Origin: Propioniciclava coleopterorum
GTDB taxonomy: Bacteria > Actinomycetota > Actinomycetes > Propionibacteriales > Propionibacteriaceae
Length of the DNA: 64,000 nucleotides
Assembly: GCF_011393335.1 (NCBI RefSeq)
Contig: NZ_CP049865.1
Coordinates: 186,001-250,000, forward strand
Direction of reading: 5' to 3'
The first letter of the stretch is position 1. Each line of letters opens with the position of its first letter. The notes under the pieces are model-generated. The model saw only the letters and a list, made by a program, of their open reading frames with translations. It was not told the DNA's origin and did not search any database. Positions 39,156 to 49,195 of this stretch are shown one piece after another. The position numbers and the translations under genes were made by a program.

Positions 39156-39878
39156 TCAGTCCGCGGGGCGCTGCTCGAACGGACCGACGATCCGGCCGTC
39201 CTCCAACCGGCCCTGCGCGAGCCGGGTCAGCACCGGCGGCTCGGCGGGCGCGAACCCCGCGTCCACGCGGGTGAGCGCCTGCAGCACGTCGTCGGGACGC
39301 ACCAGCGGCGTGCCGTGGGTGAGCACGACCCGCAGCCGTCCGGGCTCGACGAGCGTCAGATCGGCGATCGCCGCGCGGGCGTCGAACGCGCGCATGCCGG
39401 TCTTGGTCATCCGCTCGACCTCGAGGTGCTCCGCCGCCAGCAGGGCGGCCACGGCCGCGGCCAGCGCGTCCGGGTCGGCCCCGGGCAGCGCGATGCCCCA
39501 CGCGGACGCGGTGAGCCGGTCCGCGAGCGGACCCGCCGCCTCGACCACCTCCACGATCGCCAGTCCGCCCGGCATGGCGGCGTTCAGGGCCGCGGCGACC
39601 TCGTCCGGGTCGACGCGCTCGCTCAGGCCGATCTCGAGGTACTCGGCCTCGGTGGCGGCGCCCGTCGGCGAGGCGTTGGCGAAGGACACCCGGGGGTGCG
39701 GGTTGAAGCCGGAGCTGTACGCCATCGGGACCCCGGCCCGGCGCAGCGCGCGCTCGAAGGCACGGGCGAAATCGCGGTGCGAGGTGAAGCGGGCCCGGCC
39801 CCGCTTGGCGTAGCGGACCTGCAGTTTCTGCACCGGCGGTGCCTGCTGCTCGGGCTGGCGTCGGGCGCTGTTCGTCAC
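39156..39878 (-). CDS. TIGR03936 family radical-SAM-associated protein (DUF2344)
   Basis: 240 residues from GTG 39878. The family signature is LQVRYAKRGRARFTSHRDFA, then RALRRAGVPMAYSSGFNPHP and EAEYLEIGLSERVDPDEVA. It normally sits beside, or is fused to, the B12-binding radical-SAM protein TIGR03960, which here is 15 kb away on the same strand. The biochemical role of the pair is not settled; they occur next to rne and rplU in Actinobacteria. A TAGGCT box ends 8 bases before the start, consistent with a leaderless mRNA. Confidence 0.93.
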   Translation of the reverse strand: MTNSARRQPEQQAPPVQKLQVRYAKRGRARFTSHRDFARAFERALRRAGVPMAYSSGFNPHPRVSFANASPTGAATEAEYLEIGLSERVDPDEVAAALNAAMPGGLAIVEVVEAAGPLADRLTASAWGIALPGADPDALAAAVAALLAAEHLEVERMTKTGMRAFDARAAIADLTLVEPGRLRVVLTHGTPLVRPDDVLQALTRVDAGFAPAEPPVLTRLAQGRLEDGRIVGPFEQRPAD

Positions 39879-39973
39879 GGTGGCTGAGCCTAGCCGAGCC
39901 TATCCAGGCTTGCGGGTGCCGGGTAGGGTGCCTGAACCATCGCGGTGTGCGACCAACGATCAGGAGGTGCGCC

Positions 39974-42277
39974 ATGGCGCGACCGGCACCGGACGCCGAC
40001 CCGGGCGACGCCCGCCTGGAGATCGTCGAGCCGTCGCGGGCGGCCGCCGGCGTCCCGGCGGTGCTGCGGGCCCTGCGGATGGCCACCGAGCAGATGGGGG
40101 TGCCCCGCGCCGCGCTGACGCTGACCGCCGTGAACCAGAAGTCGGGCTTCGACTGCCCCGGCTGCGCCTGGCCCGATCCCGACCACCGGCACGCCGCCGA
40201 GTTCTGCGAGAACGGCGCCAAGGCCGTCGCCGAGGAGGCCACGCTGCGCCGGGTGACCCCCGCCTTCTTCGCCGAGCACCCCGTCGCCGACCTCGCCGAG
40301 CGGTCCGATCACTGGCTGGGTCAGCAGGGCCGCCTCACGCACCCGATGCTGCTGCCCGAGGGCGGCACGCACTACGAGCCGATCGGCTGGGACGAGGCGT
40401 TCGACCTGATCGCCGCGGAGTTGGCCGCCTGCGACAGCCCCGACGAGGCCACCTTCTACACCTCGGGCCGGACGTCGAACGAGGCGGCCTACGCCTACCA
40501 GCTCTTCGTGCGGCAGTGGGGCACCAACAACCTGCCCGACTGCTCCAACCTGTGCCACGAGAGCTCCGGCGTCGCCCTCACCCAGACGCTCGGCATCGGC
40601 AAGGGGACGGTGACGCTCACCGACGTGGAGACCAGCGATCTGGTCATCGTCGCCGGGCAGAACCCCGGCACCAACCACCCGCGGATGCTGTCCGCGCTGG
40701 AGCGCACCAAGCGCAACGGCGGGCGGATCATCGCGCTGAACCCGCTGCTGGAGCCGAGCCTGACGCGGTTCAAGAACCCGCAGACGGCGCGCGGCGTGCT
40801 CGGCCCGGGCACGGACCTGTCCGACGACTACGTGCAGGTCCGGCTCAACGGCGACCTGGCCTTCTTCGCGGGGCTCAACCGGATCCTCATCGAGCGGGGC
40901 GCGCTGGACGAGCCGTTCATCGCCGACCACACCCGCGGCTTCGACGCGGTCGCCGCGCACCTGGCGGGGCTGGACTGGGCCACCATCGAGGCGCACGCCG
41001 GGGTCGACCGGGCCACGATCGAGCGCGTCGCCGACCAGGTGGTCGCGGCGGACTCCGTCATCGTGTGCTGGGCGATGGGGCTGACGCAGCACCGCAACGC
41101 GGTGCCGACCATCCGCGAGATCGTCAACTTCCTCCTCCTGCGCGGCAACGTCGGGCGGCCCGGGGCGGGCGCCTGCCCGGTCCGCGGGCACTCCAACGTG
41201 CAGGGCGACCGCACCGTCGGCATCAACGAGCGCCCGCCGGCCGCCTTCCTGGACGCGCTGGAGCGCCACCACGGCGTCCGGATGCCGCGCGAGGACGGCC
41301 ACGACGTCGTCGCCGCCATCCGCGCGATGGACGCCGGCCGGACGCGGGTGTTCCTCGGCCTGGGCGGCAACTTCGTGCGCGCCACCCCCGACACCGCGCG
41401 CACCGAGCGCGCGCTGCGGCGGACCGCCCTGAGCGTCCACGTCTCCACCAAGCTCAACGGCAGCCACGCCGTCACCGGACGCCGGGCCCTGATCCTGCCC
41501 ACCCTCGGACGCACCGAGCGGGACGAGACCGGCGGCCGCGAGCAGTTCGTCACGGTCGAGGACTCCATGGGCATGGTGCACGCGTCGCGCGGGCGGCTCG
41601 CGCCCGCCTCCGACCAACTGCGCTCCGAGGTCGCGATCGTCACCGGCCTCGCCGAGCGGGTCTTCGGCCGCTCCCCCATCGACTGGGCGGCGCTCGGCGA
41701 GGACTACGCCCGCCTGCGGGACGCCATCGAGGCGGTCGTGCCCGGGTTCGACCGCTACGACGAGCGCGTCCGGCTGCCCGGCGGGTTCGCGCTGCCGAAC
41801 GGCCCCCGCGACGCCCGCCGCTTCGACACCGGTTCGGGCCGCGCCGAGTTCACCGTGAACCCGCTCACCGCGGTCGAGGTGCCGGAGGGCCGGCTGCTGC
41901 TGCAGACGGTCCGCAGCCACGACCAGTTCAACACGACGGTCTACGGCATGGACGACGTGTACCGCGGCGTGAAGGACGGCCGCCGCGTCCTGTTCGTCAA
42001 CGAGGGCGACCGCCGCGCGCTCGGGTTCGCGAACGGCGACCTGGTCGACGTGGTGTCGGAGTGGCGCACGGACGCGGGCGTCGAGGAGCGGCGCGCCCCC
42101 GCCTTCCGGCTCGTCGACCACGCCACGGCGCCCGGCTGCGCCGCAGCGTACTTCCCCGAGACGAACGTCCTGGTCCCGCTGGACTCCACCGCCGAGGAGT
42201 CCGGCACGCCCACCTCGAAGTCCATCGTGGTGCGCCTCGAACCCGCCGCGGACCCCCGCGCGGTCCCGGTGAAGTAG
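39974..42277 (+). CDS. ydeP: FdhA/YdeP-type molybdopterin oxidoreductase
   Basis: 767 residues of the formate-dehydrogenase-alpha-like YdeP family. The N-terminal iron-sulphur motif is GFDCPGCAWPDP with a later Cys (FCENGAKAV), the active-site region is CSNLCHESSGVALTQTLGIG, and the Mo-bis-MGD domains (VIVAGQNPGTNHPRM; SKLNG-type loop; C-terminal LLLQTVRSHDQFNTTVYG) are complete. The electron partner and exact substrate are unknown; E. coli YdeP is linked to acid resistance. An AGGAGG lies seven bases before ATG 39974. fdhD follows without a gap, supporting sulphuration of its cofactor. Confidence 0.93.
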   Translation: MARPAPDADPGDARLEIVEPSRAAAGVPAVLRALRMATEQMGVPRAALTLTAVNQKSGFDCPGCAWPDPDHRHAAEFCENGAKAVAEEATLRRVTPAFFAEHPVADLAERSDHWLGQQGRLTHPMLLPEGGTHYEPIGWDEAFDLIAAELAACDSPDEATFYTSGRTSNEAAYAYQLFVRQWGTNNLPDCSNLCHESSGVALTQTLGIGKGTVTLTDVETSDLVIVAGQNPGTNHPRMLSALERTKRNGGRIIALNPLLEPSLTRFKNPQTARGVLGPGTDLSDDYVQVRLNGDLAFFAGLNRILIERGALDEPFIADHTRGFDAVAAHLAGLDWATIEAHAGVDRATIERVADQVVAADSVIVCWAMGLTQHRNAVPTIREIVNFLLLRGNVGRPGAGACPVRGHSNVQGDRTVGINERPPAAFLDALERHHGVRMPREDGHDVVAAIRAMDAGRTRVFLGLGGNFVRATPDTARTERALRRTALSVHVSTKLNGSHAVTGRRALILPTLGRTERDETGGREQFVTVEDSMGMVHASRGRLAPASDQLRSEVAIVTGLAERVFGRSPIDWAALGEDYARLRDAIEAVVPGFDRYDERVRLPGGFALPNGPRDARRFDTGSGRAEFTVNPLTAVEVPEGRLLLQTVRSHDQFNTTVYGMDDVYRGVKDGRRVLFVNEGDRRALGFANGDLVDVVSEWRTDAGVEERRAPAFRLVDHATAPGCAAAYFPETNVLVPLDSTAEESGTPTSKSIVVRLEPAADPRAVPVK

Positions 42278-43096
42278 GTGGCGCCCGGCATCGTGCGGCG
42301 TCCCGTCACCGTCGTCGGGGACGCCCCGCCCCGCGCCGCCGACTCGGTCGCCGTCGAGGAGCCGCTGGAACTGCGCTCCGGCGGCCGCGTCCTGACCCTG
42401 ACGATGCGCACGCCGGGCCACGATCTGGAGCTCGCGCACGGCTGGCTGCACGCCGAGGGCTACATCGCCGAGCGCTCCGACGTCCTGACCGCGCGGTTCG
42501 CGCGCAGCGAGCCCGAGGACGCCACCCTCGCCACGCCCGGCTACAACGTGCTGGAGGTGACGCTGGCCGGCACGCTCCCGCCCCCGCGCAGCGTCACGGT
42601 CACCAGCAGCGCCTGCGGGGCGTGCGGCTCCGCGTCGCTGGACGCCCTGGTCCGGCAGGGTCGCTTCGACGTCGCCGCGGACGCCACCCAGCTCGACGCC
42701 CGCGTCCTGGTGGGGCTCCCGGCCGCGCTGCGCGAGCACCAGCACGGCTTCGCCGGATCGGGCGGCCTGCACGCCGCCGGGCTGTTCACCGCGACGGGTC
42801 GGCCGCTGGTCGTCCGCGAGGACGTCGGCCGCCACAACGCCGTCGACAAGGTGATCGGCTGGGCGCTGCTGCAGGAGTCGCTGCCGCTGCACGGCGTCGT
42901 CCTGCAGGTGAGCGGGCGGGCGTCCTTCGAGCTCGTGCAGAAGGCCGTGCGGGCGGGCCTGCCGGTGCTGTCGGCGGTCTCGGCGCCCAGCTCGCTCGCG
43001 GTCGACCTGGCCGAGCGCGCCGGGATGACGCTGGCGGGCTTCGTCCGCGAGGGGCGCGCGACGCTCTACACCCGCCCCGACCGCGTCCGCGCCTGA
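42278..43096 (+). CDS. fdhD: Formate dehydrogenase accessory sulfurtransferase FdhD
   Basis: 272 residues from a GTG directly after the ydeP stop. FdhD passes sulphur from IscS to the molybdenum cofactor before insertion into formate-dehydrogenase-type enzymes. The conserved CxxC is in TSSACGACGSASLDAL; earlier RTPGHDLELAHGWLHAEGYI-type and later VREDVGRHNAVDKVIGWAL and LQVSGRASFELVQKAVRAG motifs are clear. Its direct coupling to the YdeP gene identifies that enzyme as its client. Confidence 0.96.
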   Translation: MAPGIVRRPVTVVGDAPPRAADSVAVEEPLELRSGGRVLTLTMRTPGHDLELAHGWLHAEGYIAERSDVLTARFARSEPEDATLATPGYNVLEVTLAGTLPPPRSVTVTSSACGACGSASLDALVRQGRFDVAADATQLDARVLVGLPAALREHQHGFAGSGGLHAAGLFTATGRPLVVREDVGRHNAVDKVIGWALLQESLPLHGVVLQVSGRASFELVQKAVRAGLPVLSAVSAPSSLAVDLAERAGMTLAGFVREGRATLYTRPDRVRA

Positions 43097-43149
43097 GCCT
43101 CCCGCAGGCGAACACCGTTGCCCGATGGCCGCTGCACTAGCCTGCTGGG

Positions 43150-44409
43150 GTGTCCGACTTCATCTTCCGCACCGTGCCCACCAGCGTCCCCGTGACGCCC
43201 GAGATGCGCGCCTGGCAGGACGCCGTCCGCCTCGGCTTCGGCATGTCCGACGGCCCCGACGAGGCCTACGACCACTGGGCCGTCGACGTGGTGGCCGACG
43301 GCTACCGCCTGGACGCGGCCTACGCGACGCCGCCCGCCCTCGCGCCGGTGGCCGAGCTCGAGCAGCCCGTCGCCACGTTCGCGTCCGGGGCCAAGACCGT
43401 CAACGTCGGCGGCGGACGCCTCGAGCCCGCGCTGTTCATCAGCGAGGTCACCGTCCGCACCACCCATCGCCGGCGCGGGCTGCTGAAGCGCCTCATGCTG
43501 GACGCCCTCACCCGGGCGAAGGCCGACGGGCTGGCGCTGGCGACCCTGACGGCGTCCGAGGGCGCCATCTACGGACGCTTCGGCTTCGGCATCTCCACCG
43601 AGCACCGCTCGGTGCGCCTGGACACCGGCCCCCGCCTCGCCTGGTCGCGCGAGGTCGAGCCCCGCGTCGTCCTGACGCCGGCCGCCGACTCCCAGGCCGT
43701 GCGGGAGGAGGTGTTCGCGCGGTTCCACGCCCGGACGCGCGGGTCGCACGAGCGGCCGCACTTCTACGCCAAGTCCAAGACCGGCGTGTGGGAGTACGAC
43801 ACCGACAGCGCGCATCGCGAGTTGCGGGTGGCGGTGCACTGGGACGCCGACGGCGCGCCCGACGGCGTGCTCACCTACGCGGTGAACGAGTCCGAGCAGA
43901 GCGTCCGGGTGTGGGACTTCGTGACGGCCGGCGCCGAGGCCGAGCTCGCCCTGTGGCAGTACCTGGGCTCGATCGACCTGGTCACGGGCGTGGTCTTCCG
44001 GCACCTCGGGCCCGACTCTCCGCTGCGGTGGGCGCTGGCCGACCCCCGCGTCCTGACCACGACCGGGGTCGAGGACTACACGTGGACGCGCCTGCTGGAC
44101 GTGCCGGGGGCGCTGCAGGCCCGCGGGTGGGACGCCGACGGCGAGGCGCGCCTCGAGGTCATCGACCCCCTGGGCTTCGCCGCGGGCACCTGGCGCGTCG
44201 CCGCCTCGGCCGGGCGGGCCGAGGTCACGCGCAGCACCGACGCGCCGCTGCGGGTCGAGGCGCGGGCGCTCGGCAGCCTGTACTTCGGCCTCGCCGACGC
44301 CCGGGCCCTCGCTCAGGCGGGGCAGATCCACGGCCCCGACGACGAGGTCGCGCGCCTGGCCGCGCTGTTCCGGACCGACACCGCGCCCTACAACCTGGCC
44401 GCCTTCTAG
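43150..44409 (+). CDS. Eis-like GNAT family N-acetyltransferase
   Basis: 419 residues from GTG 43150, the size of Eis proteins. Two tandem GNAT domains are followed by an SCP2-like C-terminal domain. The acetyl-CoA loop is VTVRTTHRRRGLLKRLML and the conserved Tyr region is GAIYGRFGFGISTEHRSV. The protein ends in Phe, as in M. tuberculosis Eis, where the C-terminal carboxylate helps catalysis. Eis acetylates many amines, including aminoglycosides; here the physiological substrate is unknown. It converges on the PfkB gene with a 4-base overlap. Confidence 0.9.
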   Translation: MSDFIFRTVPTSVPVTPEMRAWQDAVRLGFGMSDGPDEAYDHWAVDVVADGYRLDAAYATPPALAPVAELEQPVATFASGAKTVNVGGGRLEPALFISEVTVRTTHRRRGLLKRLMLDALTRAKADGLALATLTASEGAIYGRFGFGISTEHRSVRLDTGPRLAWSREVEPRVVLTPAADSQAVREEVFARFHARTRGSHERPHFYAKSKTGVWEYDTDSAHRELRVAVHWDADGAPDGVLTYAVNESEQSVRVWDFVTAGAEAELALWQYLGSIDLVTGVVFRHLGPDSPLRWALADPRVLTTTGVEDYTWTRLLDVPGALQARGWDADGEARLEVIDPLGFAAGTWRVAASAGRAEVTRSTDAPLRVEARALGSLYFGLADARALAQAGQIHGPDDEVARLAALFRTDTAPYNLAAF

Positions 44410-45413
44410 GGCTGCAGCCGCTCCGGCGCGGACCCGGCGTCCGAGGCCGGCTCCTCGCGGGCGGCCGGCCTCGCGGCGGCGTCGAGCTCCCGCACCTCCG
44501 CGGGTCGGGGCGCGTGGGCGCCGGCCCGGCGCACCGTGAGCGCGCTGGTCAGGGCGGCCTGCCGCAGCGGCACCGCCACGTCCTCCCACCGGGCGTGCCG
44601 GAGCCGGGCGCGGGCCTCGGGGCCGCCCAGCAGGCCAAGATCCCACAGGCCCGCCAGCAGGCCGGCCATGAACGAGTCGCCCGCCCCGACGGTGTCGGCC
44701 ACCTCGACCGCCGGCGCGGCCACCTGCAGCGCCGTGTCGTCGTGGGCCAGGCGGGCCAGCGCGCCGTCCGCGCCGCGGGTCATCACGACCAGGGCCGGGC
44801 CGCGACGCGCCCAGGCGGCGAGCACGGCCGCGGGGTCGGCACCCGGGTACAGCCAGGCGATGTCCTCGTCGCTGGCCTTGACCACGTCGCTGAGGGCGAT
44901 CAGGTCCTCGATGCGGGCGCGTACGGCGATGGGCGAGCCCATGATCGCGGGCCGGGCGTTCGGGTCGTAGGACACCGTCGCGCCGGCCCGCAGCCGCGCC
45001 ACCTCGGCGGCCACCCGGCGACCGCCCGGCTCGACGGTCGCGGCCAGGCTCCCGGTGTGCACGTGCCCGATGCCGGACGCCGCGGGCAGCGCGGGGACGT
45101 CCCAGGACAGGTCGAAGGTGTAGCGGGCGTGCCCGCCGGCGTCCACTCGGGCCTGGGCGACCGGCGTCCGCTCGGCGCCGTCGCTGCCGGCGACCACCCG
45201 GACGCCGGCGGCGCGGGCGGCCTGCGCCAGCCGGTCCCCGCGGGCGTCGCGCCCCCACCAGGACGCCAGCAGCGTGTCGACGCCGAGCGCCGCCGTGCCG
45301 GCGGCCACGTTGAGCAGGCTGCCGCCCACGTGCTCGACGGGCTCGCGGCCCTCGCGGAGGACGACGTCGATGAGCGCCTCGCCGATGCACAGCAGCGCCG
45401 GATCCGGGGTCAT
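44406..45413 (-). CDS. PfkB family carbohydrate kinase (fructokinase-like)
   Basis: 335 residues from ATG 45413. PfkB signatures are GGSLLNVAAGTAALGVDTLL near the N-terminus and the anion-hole/base motif VADTVGAGDSFMAGLLAGL. The middle reads VSYDPNARPAIM, usual in fructokinase and related sugar kinases. It lies beside an MFS transporter gene on the same strand (86 bases upstream) and not far from a sugar PTS; a hexose substrate is likely but unproven. TAGGGT ends 7 bases before the start. Confidence 0.91.
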   Translation of the reverse strand: MTPDPALLCIGEALIDVVLREGREPVEHVGGSLLNVAAGTAALGVDTLLASWWGRDARGDRLAQAARAAGVRVVAGSDGAERTPVAQARVDAGGHARYTFDLSWDVPALPAASGIGHVHTGSLAATVEPGGRRVAAEVARLRAGATVSYDPNARPAIMGSPIAVRARIEDLIALSDVVKASDEDIAWLYPGADPAAVLAAWARRGPALVVMTRGADGALARLAHDDTALQVAAPAVEVADTVGAGDSFMAGLLAGLWDLGLLGGPEARARLRHARWEDVAVPLRQAALTSALTVRRAGAHAPRPAEVRELDAAARPAAREEPASDAGSAPERLQP

Positions 45414-45499
45414 GCCGCCCACCCTAAACGCCGTCGCGGGGCCGCGTCAGGCCCGGAGCCCACCGAGCCCCGGTCCCGTACCCCGACAGGGCCGGACGG

Positions 45500-46713
45500 T
45501 CAGGCCGTCGCCTCGTCCCCCTGCGCGCGCAGGTGCCACGTCCAGCCCAGGGCGCCCAGCAGGGTGAAGCCGACCGCGCTCGCCGCGAGGCTCGGCAGGC
45601 TGAAGGCGACCGCGGGGGCGACGAACCCGGCGATGATGGCGTTGAAGAACAGTTGCACGAACGACTGCACCGAGCTGGCGGCGCCCCGGGTGTGCGGGAA
45701 CTCGGCGAGCATCTCCAGCGTGACGGTGGGGACCGTCAGGGCGATGCCGAAGGTGTAGATCGGTAGCGCCAGCACGATCCACGGCAGGTGCTGGGTCGCG
45801 GGCACCATCGCGAGCAGCACGTTGGCCAGCCCCCCGATCAGCGCGACGCGGAAGCCGAGGGTGGCGACCTGACGGCCCGGGATGCGGCCCGCGAGGCGTC
45901 CGCTCATCCAGGAGCCGGCCACCATGCCGCCGATCAGGGGCACGAAGAGGTGCCAGAAGTCCTGCTCGCCGCCGCCCAGCAGCGTCACGATGAACATGGG
46001 CGCCGACGAGATGAACAGGAACATGCCGGCGAAGTTGAGCCCGCCGATCGCCGCGAGCCGGCGCCCATTCGGCGTCCGAAACACGGCCCACAGGCTGCGC
46101 AGCAGCGGCCCGACCCGCAACGGCGTGCGGTCTGCGGCCGGGTGCGACTCCGGCAGCGCCACCAGCGTGAGCGCCACCAGCGCCACGCCGAGGGCCGCCA
46201 GGAACCAGAAGATGCTGCGCCAGTCGCCGCCGATCAGCAGCCAGCCCCCGACGATGGGGCCAGGGCGGGCGCCAGCCCGAAGATCATCGCGATCTGCGCC
46301 ATGACGCGCTGCGCCCGCTCGCGGACGAACAGGTCGCTGACCATCGCGCGGGAGATGATCTGGCCCGCGCCGGCGCTGGCGCCCTGCACGGCGCGCAGGA
46401 TCAGCAGCCAGGTCAGGTCGGGCGCGAGCGCGCAGCCGACCGAGGCCAGCGCGTAGACGCTCAGGCCGGCGACGATGACGGGCTTGCGGCCCAGCGCGTC
46501 CGACAGCGGGCCGTGGAACAGCGACATCACCGCGAACGACAGCAGGTACACGCTCAGGAGTTGCTGCAGGGCGAACGGCGTGACGTCCAGGTCCACGGCC
46601 ATCTGCGCGAACGCCGGGAAGATGGTGTCGATGGTGAACGGGCCCACCATGCCCAGCCCGGCCAGCGCGACCAGCAGGACAGGCTGCGGGGGCATGCGAG
46701 GCGTTTGTGGCAT
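45500..46713 (-). pseudogene. Bcr/CflA-type MFS drug-efflux transporter, frame broken by one missing base
   Basis: Twelve-helix major facilitator. The first frame (MPQTPRMPPQPVLLVALAGL) holds the Bcr/CflA markers FTIDTIFPAFAQMAVDL and motif A GPLSDALGRKPVIVAGL, then ends early at a GGGG run (46256-46259). With one added G the sequence reads ALAPIVGGWLLIGGDWRSIF, motif C of this family, and continues through the second half (VPTVTLEMLAEFPHTRGAAS) to 45500. The repaired protein is 404 residues, normal for Bcr/CflA. Probable sequence error. Likely substrates are drugs or metabolites exported with proton exchange. Confidence 0.8.
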
Positions 46714-46854
46714 CGCGCGATTCTGCCAGGGTTCGGGTCCTCTCCCCCGCGGCGCCCGAGGCGCGACCCTCGACACGCCGTGGCAGTAGTCCCGTGGTCC
46801 CCCCTCACGGGCCCCGACGTCGTGCTAGGGTCATACATGAGCTTCCGCTCAGCA

Positions 46855-46883
46855 GGGTTGCTACCCGTTTCCGGGGCAAGACC
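46855..46883 (+). promoter_or_regulatory. Ribonucleic antiterminator (RAT) site
   Basis: GGGTTGCTACCCG and CCGGGGCAAGACC match the bipartite BglG/LicT RAT consensus (GGATTGTTAC ... GGCAAAACC). Its 3' half overlaps the 5' arm of the terminator that follows, so binding of the antiterminator protein and the terminator are mutually exclusive. It lies about 80 bases before the PTS gene. Confidence 0.88.
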
Positions 46884-46920
46884 TGAGGTGACGCACGTGT
46901 GCGCATCTCAGGTCTTTTTT
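46878..46920 (+). terminator. Conditional terminator before the PTS gene
   Basis: AGACCTGAG (46879-46887) pairs with CTCAGGTCT (46907-46915), with six T residues at the end. This is the classic leader terminator of beta-glucoside operons, blocked when the RAT is bound by BglG. Confidence 0.88.
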
Positions 46921-46963
46921 GCGTTCGGGGGCGGCGACGGAACACGAAAGAACAGGAACCATC

Positions 46964-49018
46964 ATGACAACCAACCCCACCCGATCCGCCGCGCAGGCGA
47001 TCGTCGATGAGGTCGGCGGGCCCGACAACATCGAGAGCCTGACGCACTGTGCCACCCGGCTCCGCTTCCAACTGCGGGACGCCTCCAAGGTCGACCCGGC
47101 CAAGATCGACCAGATCCCCGGCGTCATGGGCGCGGTCCCCCAGGGCGGGGACCGATTCCAGGTCGTCATCGGGGGCGCCGTCCAGAGCGTCTACTCCGAC
47201 ATCATGAACCTCCCGAGCATGGCGAAGGCGGGCAGTCCGGCCCCCCAGTCCGACGCCGACGTCAAGGCCGCCGCCCGCTCGAAGGCGCGCGGCAAGGTCT
47301 GGTGGCTCGACGCCTTCTTCGAGTACCTGTCCGACTCGTTCCGGCCGCTGCTGGGCGTCCTGCTCGGCGCCTCGCTCATCATCGCGTTCACCGCGGTGCT
47401 GGACGCGCTCGGCCTGGTGGACTTCCGCGCCGCCGACAAGCCCGCCGCCTGGGTGTTCGTCGACGCCATGTGGCGCGCCGTGTTCTACTTCCTGCCGCTG
47501 ATGGTGGCGTACAACGCGGCCAAGAAGCTGAACGTCGACCCGTGGGTCGGCGCCACGATCATGGGCGCCCTGATGACGCCCGAGTTCATGAAGCTGAACA
47601 ACCCCGACAGCGGCGTCCCCGGCGTCCTGTGCACCGTGAACGAGACGCTGGGCACCAACCAGTGCGTCGCCGACGTGTTCGGCCTGCCGCTGCAGCTCAA
47701 CGACTACGGCGGCCAGGTGTTCGTGCCGCTGATCATGGTCGCGCTGCTCGCGCCGCTCTACAAGGGCCTGAAGAAGGTCTTCCCCGAGAACGTGCAGATG
47801 GTGTTCGTGCCGTTCATCTCGATGGCGATCATGATCCCCGTCACCGCGTTCCTGCTCGGCCCGCTGGGCATCTGGCTCGGCAACGGCCTGGGCTTCGGGC
47901 TGGCCTGGCTCAACACCAACGCGCCCATCGTGTTCGCGATCCTGATCCCGTTGATCTACCCCTTCCTCGTCCCGCTGGGCCTGCACTGGCCGCTGAACGC
48001 CCTGATGCTCATCAACATCAACACGCTGGGCTACGACTTCATCCAGGGCCCCATGGGCGCGTGGAACTTCGCCTGCTTCGGCGCCACCGCCGGCGTGCTG
48101 GTGCTGTCGATGCGCGACAAGGACGTCCAGATGCGGCAGACCGCGACCGGCGCGCTGGCCGCGGGCCTGTTCGGCGGCATCTCCGAGCCGTCCCTGTACG
48201 GCATCCACCTGCGGTTCAAGCGGATCTACCCGCGCATGCTGGTCGGCTGTCTGACCGGCGGTCTCATCATCGGCATCCTGGGCGCCGGCATCGGCGGCGT
48301 GAAGACCAACGTGTTCGCCTTCACCTCGCTGCTCACCATCCCGGTGTTCGACCCGATCTGGATCTACGCGATCGCCATCGCCGCCGCGTTCTTCGTCGCG
48401 ATGGCCCTGGTCATCGTGTCCGGCTACAAGGACCCGGTCGCCGTCGAGCAGCTCGAGTCGCCGATGGCCGGCCCCGAGCTCCTGGCCCCCGCCGGTGCCG
48501 GCGCCGCGGCCGTGGCCGCCCCCGCCGCGGCCGCCGCGGTGGACGCCCACAAGGGCGCGCAGCTCGTCGTCGGCTCGCCGATGGCCGGGCACGTCATCCC
48601 GGTGACCGAGGTCGAGGACAAGGTGTTCGCGTCCAAGACCCTCGGCGACGGCGTCGGCATCCAGCCGACCGGCGCGCAGGCGCAGGTGCACTCCCCCGTG
48701 GCCGGCAAGGTCGCCACGGTCACCAAGACCGGGCACGCGTTCGGCATCAAGACCGACACGGGCGTCGAGGTGCTGGTGCACGTCGGCATCGACACGGTCC
48801 AGATGAAGGGCGAGGGCTTCGACGTGGCCGTCACCAAGGGCCAGGAGGTCGCCGAGGGCGACCTGCTCGTCACGGTCGACCTCGACAAGGTCCGCGCGGC
48901 CGGGTTCGACACCACGACGGTCGTCACCATCACCAACACCAAGGCGATGAGCTCGGTCACCCCGCTGACCGGCGACACCGTCGCGGTGGGCGGCCCGATC
49001 ATCGACGTCACCCGCTGA
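46964..49018 (+). CDS. bglF: PTS beta-glucoside transporter subunit EIIBCA
   Basis: 684 residues, a three-domain permease that takes up and phosphorylates beta-glucosides. EIIB carries the phospho-Cys in IESLTHCATRLRFQLRD (residue ~27), EIIC has about ten helices (from SFRPLLGVLLGASLIIAF; GGISEPSLYGIHLRFKR), and EIIA has SPMAGHVIPVTEVEDKVFAS with the phospho-His in VLVHVGIDTVQMKGEGF. An Ala/Pro linker joins EIIC to EIIA. The RAT-terminator leader and the antiterminator gene 178 bases downstream mark it as a substrate-induced operon. No phospho-beta-glucosidase is present in the window. Confidence 0.96.
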   Translation: MTTNPTRSAAQAIVDEVGGPDNIESLTHCATRLRFQLRDASKVDPAKIDQIPGVMGAVPQGGDRFQVVIGGAVQSVYSDIMNLPSMAKAGSPAPQSDADVKAAARSKARGKVWWLDAFFEYLSDSFRPLLGVLLGASLIIAFTAVLDALGLVDFRAADKPAAWVFVDAMWRAVFYFLPLMVAYNAAKKLNVDPWVGATIMGALMTPEFMKLNNPDSGVPGVLCTVNETLGTNQCVADVFGLPLQLNDYGGQVFVPLIMVALLAPLYKGLKKVFPENVQMVFVPFISMAIMIPVTAFLLGPLGIWLGNGLGFGLAWLNTNAPIVFAILIPLIYPFLVPLGLHWPLNALMLININTLGYDFIQGPMGAWNFACFGATAGVLVLSMRDKDVQMRQTATGALAAGLFGGISEPSLYGIHLRFKRIYPRMLVGCLTGGLIIGILGAGIGGVKTNVFAFTSLLTIPVFDPIWIYAIAIAAAFFVAMALVIVSGYKDPVAVEQLESPMAGPELLAPAGAGAAAVAAPAAAAAVDAHKGAQLVVGSPMAGHVIPVTEVEDKVFASKTLGDGVGIQPTGAQAQVHSPVAGKVATVTKTGHAFGIKTDTGVEVLVHVGIDTVQMKGEGFDVAVTKGQEVAEGDLLVTVDLDKVRAAGFDTTTVVTITNTKAMSSVTPLTGDTVAVGGPIIDVTR

Positions 49019-49195
49019 CCGACCCCCCTCGGCAGCCCGTGGTCACCGCGGCCACGGGCTGCCGCGCGTCCCGGCGATGTCGCCGCGTCCCCCCGGGGCG
49101 CGGACGCCACCGCTACCGTGGTGCTCACCCGCCGCGGCGTCCCAACGGCGGCCAGCGCCGCCGCCACACCAGCTGAGGAGGATCGCAGGGGTCCC

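Noticed and set aside
36141-39887. Open frame of 1,248 codons on the plus strand opposite rne and DUF2344
   Set aside because: It arises from GC-rich codon bias opposite RNase E/G; the product is Val/Gly/Ala-rich without domains, while the minus strand has clear family motifs.
39890-42892. 1,000-codon frame on the minus strand opposite ydeP and fdhD
   Set aside because: Shadow of two well-recognised plus-strand genes; no start signal or domain.
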